Positions 61,568 through 64,000 of a DNA stretch of 64,000 bases are shown in pieces (position 1 is the stretch's first letter; each line of letters begins with the position of its first letter). The stretch spans positions 33,171 to 97,170 of the forward strand of contig NZ_CAOJCN010000021.1 of the NCBI RefSeq assembly GCF_948329515.1, in the 5' to 3' direction. Origin of the DNA: Cohnella rhizoplanae. GTDB lineage: Bacteria; Bacillota; Bacilli; Paenibacillales; Paenibacillaceae. The notes beneath the pieces are model-generated. The model had not been told where the DNA came from, made no database searches, and worked only from the letters and a program-made list of their open reading frames with translations. A program made the translations under genes and the position numbers.

Positions 61568-62353
61568 CTAAGCGATCTGATTCCAGGTCTGCTTGTCTTG
61601 GACCGTCTGTCCCTTGGTGTCGGTCTGGCTCATCAGCTGAGAGACCGTGACGAACTCATAGCCCTGGGCGCGCAGTTGATCGATGATTTGCGGGAGCGCT
61701 TCATGCGTCTGCAGGCAGGAATCGCTGGCATGCAGCAGGATGATATCTCCCGGGTGGGCCTTGGTGACGACGCGCTGCACGATCGTGTTGACGCCAGGGT
61801 TTTTCCAGTCCAGCGAATCGGTATCCCACTGTATGACCTTATAGTTCAGATCCTCCGCAATGCGCAATACGCGCTTGTCGAAGTCGCCGTTCGGCATCCG
61901 GATCAGATTCGGGCTTTTGCCGGTCTGGTCGGATAGCATCCCATGCGCCGTTTGGATCTGCTTGCGGATGTCGTCTTCGCTCAGCTGGCTGTAGTTTACG
62001 TGCTTGTGGCCATGGCTGCCGATCTCGTAGCCGCTATCCACGATTTTTTGCACGATGTCCGGATGCGTCTTGCTCCAGGGCGAGGACAGGAAGAACGTGA
62101 CGTTGTTAACGTTCTTCTGTTTCAGAATGTCCAGGATCGGCTGCGCTCTCTTTTCTCCCCAGCTGATATCGAAGGTAAGCGCGACGACCTTGCGGTCGGT
62201 CGGCACGCTGTAGACGGCAGCCGGCGGATGCGGTGCGAAGACGCTGATGTTGTCCCTCTCCGTCCATATGACCCCTACAGACAACAGCACGGCCAGCGTG
62301 AGGAAAAAATACCGTTTGATGCGGCGGCCGCTCCATACGAAAAAGTAATTCAT
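61568..62353 (-). CDS. pdaB: Polysaccharide deacetylase-family sporulation protein PdaB
   Basis: PdaB is needed for spore stability late in sporulation. The 261-residue product has an N-terminal membrane anchor (about residues 14-32) and a NodB-type domain with LTFDISWGE in place of the classical TFDDG, the metal-binding SHGHKHVNY and RMPNGDFD. The minus-strand ATG follows GAGAGGGGAACGG. Only 14 bases separate it from the end of convergent kbaA, and no terminator is visible there. Confidence 0.95.
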   Translation of the reverse strand: MNYFFVWSGRRIKRYFFLTLAVLLSVGVIWTERDNISVFAPHPPAAVYSVPTDRKVVALTFDISWGEKRAQPILDILKQKNVNNVTFFLSSPWSKTHPDIVQKIVDSGYEIGSHGHKHVNYSQLSEDDIRKQIQTAHGMLSDQTGKSPNLIRMPNGDFDKRVLRIAEDLNYKVIQWDTDSLDWKNPGVNTIVQRVVTKAHPGDIILLHASDSCLQTHEALPQIIDQLRAQGYEFVTVSQLMSQTDTKGQTVQDKQTWNQIA

Positions 62354-62473
62354 GATTCCGTTCCCCTCTCGATTAGAAGTTAGAATAAGGCTTGGACGCT
62401 ACAGCTTGTTCTAATTGCAATGTATGCTTGACCCATGGCAAGTTATGATACGGGCGCGAAGGGGAGAATCAAA

Positions 62474-63082
62474 TTGATCAGAAAATCGCTTTTACTGGCG
62501 TGGACGGACGTTAAGCCCTATTTCTGGGCGGCTGCCGTTATTTTTTTGGCCGGTTTGTTCGTCGGCGCCATGTCGAAGGGGGATATCGGCTGGCTGGACA
62601 AGCAGCTTCAGAGCATTAGCGATATCGCGAAGCAGGCGGACGGGTCCGATCACCCTAGCCGCACCATGTTCGGTCTTATTTTCGTGAATAATCTCGTTGC
62701 GACGGCTTTTGCGATGTACCTGGGTATTGCGGCTTGCATCATGCCGTTGTTTTCGCTTGCGCTGAACGGGCTGGTCATGGGTTATCTCTTCGGTCAGCTG
62801 GCCGACGAGGGCGCGAACATTTGGCCGCTGATCGCGCGGGGCATATTGCCTCACGGCATTTTGGAGCTGCCTGCGGTGTTCCTGGCGGCCGCGTACGGCA
62901 TTCTGCTCGGCGCGCGATTGCTTCAGGGCATAGGGCGTTCTGTGGCGGGAAAACCGGAGCCGTGGGGGAGGTTCGTCGGCGCGTTGAAAAGATCCGTGGC
63001 TGTTTACGTCGTCGTGGCATTCATACTTTTAATCGCGGCCGCGATCGAGAGTACGATTACGCTTTACCTTGTACGCTCCTGA
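62474..63082 (+). CDS. Stage II sporulation protein M-like membrane protein
   Basis: The 202-residue product belongs to the SpoIIM/DUF95 family. It has an N-terminal helix (PYFWAAAVIFLAGLFVGAMS), the segment FGLIFVNNLVATAFAMYLGIAACIMPLFSLALNGLVMGYLFG and ILPHGILELPAVFLAAAYGILLG, all typical. TTG 62474 was chosen because GGGGAG lies seven bases upstream; an ATG at 62435 lacks a ribosome site. True SpoIIM acts in engulfment; whether this one does is not shown. Confidence 0.85.
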   Translation: MIRKSLLLAWTDVKPYFWAAAVIFLAGLFVGAMSKGDIGWLDKQLQSISDIAKQADGSDHPSRTMFGLIFVNNLVATAFAMYLGIAACIMPLFSLALNGLVMGYLFGQLADEGANIWPLIARGILPHGILELPAVFLAAAYGILLGARLLQGIGRSVAGKPEPWGRFVGALKRSVAVYVVVAFILLIAAAIESTITLYLVRS

Positions 63083-63197
63083 TTTATTTTGCGGGGAGAC
63101 AAGTCATATTTCCGGCTGAATTGGTGCATAACAGTAAAACGCTTAAAGGCGGACCGCCGCACGCGATGCTGGGATTGCACAGGAGGCCTCGGAACGT

Positions 63198-63422
63198 ATG
63201 CTTGGTATGATGTTCACGGACAAGGAATGCAGAGAGCTGGATTATATGCTGCGCAAGGAGCTCGACGAGATGCTGCTCGATCTGGGCGATCGGAGAATGG
63301 AAGGTCCCGTTAAGGAAGCGATCTTCAAGCGGTACAAGACCATCTTTAGAATGTATGCCCGGATCGCGGCGCCCAGAGAGCTCTCCAGATACGCCACGGG
63401 TCTTCGGAATCAGCGTACATAG
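63198..63422 (+). CDS. Small hypothetical protein upstream of the rRNA operon
   Basis: The 74-residue charged protein (TDKECRELDYMLRKELDEMLLDLGDRR, EAIFKRYKTIFRMYARIA) is predicted to be mostly helical and soluble. AGGAGG lies 11 bases before ATG 63198; ATG 63207 is an alternative. I do not recognise a family, but its codon use and ribosome site look real. Confidence 0.65.
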   Translation: MLGMMFTDKECRELDYMLRKELDEMLLDLGDRRMEGPVKEAIFKRYKTIFRMYARIAAPRELSRYATGLRNQRT

Positions 63423-63472
63423 ACTGCATTCGGGCCTCTATGAAAAAGATTGAATATAGCGGGATAAAAGTA

Positions 63473-63502
63473 TTGACGATATGCGACGGAATGTGATAAA
63501 TT
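63473..63502 (+). promoter_or_regulatory. First rRNA promoter
   Basis: TTGACG at 63473-63478 is followed by an AT-rich -10 region (GATAAATT, 63495-63502) with 16-18 bases between them. A hairpin CCCCA/TGGGG at 63511-63525 follows. It lies about 260 bases before 16S. Confidence 0.55.
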
Positions 63503-63578
63503 ATCTAACGCCCCACCTGATGGGGACAGCGGACAAGCGGGTGCAGCAAGCGAGATAATGACTTACATATCTTACAAG

Positions 63579-63608
63579 TTGCATTGCCTGGGCTCGCTGT
63601 GATATATT
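63579..63608 (+). promoter_or_regulatory. Second rRNA promoter
   Basis: TTGCAT at 63579-63584 and TATATT at 63603-63608 are 18 bases apart. Tandem promoters are usual for rRNA operons in Bacilli. The rest of the 338-base gap holds leader sequence only. Confidence 0.6.
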
Positions 63609-63654
63609 ATAAAAGTCGCCGTTGCGAGGGAATGATGCAGCGAGTTGACAAGAT

Positions 63655-63673
63655 TGCTCCTTGAAAACTGAAC
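63655..63673 (+). promoter_or_regulatory. rRNA leader boxA-type antitermination sequence
   Basis: TGCTCCTTGAAAACTGAAC matches the boxA-containing leader sequence found before 16S genes in Bacilli. It recruits the NusB-S10 antitermination complex. rpsJ, which encodes S10, is in this window. Confidence 0.75.
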
Positions 63674-63760
63674 ATCGAGCGTTAAAACAAACGGACGCTG
63701 AAGCCTTTCGAGGCGGAAGCAAAAGTTATACCAGCATGAAATGAGCAAGTCGAACTACCC

Positions 63761-64000
63761 TATATGGAGAGTTTGATCCTGGCTCAGGACGAACGCTGGC
63801 GGCGTGCCTAATACATGCAAGTCGAGCGGATTTAGTTTGTAGCTTGCTACAAGCTGAGTTAGCGGCGGACGGGTGAGTAACACGTAGGCAACCTGCCCTT
63901 GAGACCGGGATAACATTCGGAAACGAATGCTAAGACCGGATAGGCAACGAGGTCGCATGACCTTGTTGAGAAACACGGCGCAAGCTGTGGCTTGGGGATG
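63761..64000 (+). rRNA. 16S ribosomal RNA, 5' part (runs off the window)
   Basis: AGAGTTTGATCCTGGCTCAG begins at 63768, so the mature 5' end is near 63761 by comparison with E. coli numbering. The conserved GACGAACGCTGGCGGCGTGC and GGCGGACGGGTGAGTAACACG follow. The first 240 bases, including ACCGGGATAACATTCGGAAA, look like Paenibacillaceae. The operon reads rightward like most genes here. Confidence 0.98.

Overview
The window is a GC-rich chromosomal segment of a spore-forming Firmicute, most likely a member of Paenibacillaceae (Cohnella or Paenibacillus type). The gene order rpoB-rpoC, str operon, S10-spc-alpha operons, truA-rplM-rpsI, cwlD-salA-gerD-kbaA-pdaB and a ribosomal RNA operon is the B. 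subtilis layout near the origin. Strong Shine-Dalgarno sites, frequent TTG/GTG starts, SLH-anchored surface proteins and sporulation genes agree with this. The start of a 16S gene at the right end would give a firmer placement. Transcription is almost entirely rightward, so oriC is expected to the left.

Layout. 1-177: end of an RsmC-type methyltransferase gene. 565-7866: rpoB and rpoC, ending in a strong terminator. 8-31.4 kb: accessory DNA placed between rpoC and the str operon, where B. subtilis has direct adjacency. It holds a small membrane protein, an intergenic cluster of DnaA-box-like sites, an ABC exporter with a frameshifted permease, a Fur-controlled siderophore importer without its own ATPase, and a carbohydrate locus. 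That locus has a GntR/LacI-type regulator, a sugar-binding lipoprotein, a permease fused to a seven-bladed beta-propeller, a second permease, a cytoplasmic GH106-like glycosidase and two large secreted proteins with a shared putative glycosidase core, the second SLH-anchored. 31.4-36.2 kb: rplGB-rpsL-rpsG-fusA-tuf. 36.4-38.1 kb: a chemoreceptor gene between tuf and rpsJ. 38.5-53.7 kb: rpsJ to rplQ, including secY, adk, map, infA and rpoA. The ecfA1-ecfA2-ecfT genes that often follow rplQ are absent. 54-56 kb: truA, rplM, rpsI. 56-58 kb: sulfate assimilation (cysH, sat). 58-63.4 kb: sporulation and germination genes (cwlD, salA/mrp, gerD, kbaA, pdaB, a SpoIIM-like gene) and a small unknown gene. 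63.4-64 kb: tandem rRNA promoters, boxA and the first part of 16S rRNA.

How the genes work together. Most of the window is the transcription/translation core. The accessory block reads as a plan for using a complex polysaccharide: the secreted and surface enzymes cut it outside, the ABC importer takes up fragments (its ATPase is not here) and the GH106-like enzyme finishes them in the cytoplasm. The regulator gene and the binding-protein gene share an AAGTATACTT-type operator overlapping both promoters. The most unusual items are the beta-propeller/permease fusion, the paired uncharacterised glycosidase-like proteins and the DnaA-box cluster downstream of rpoBC.
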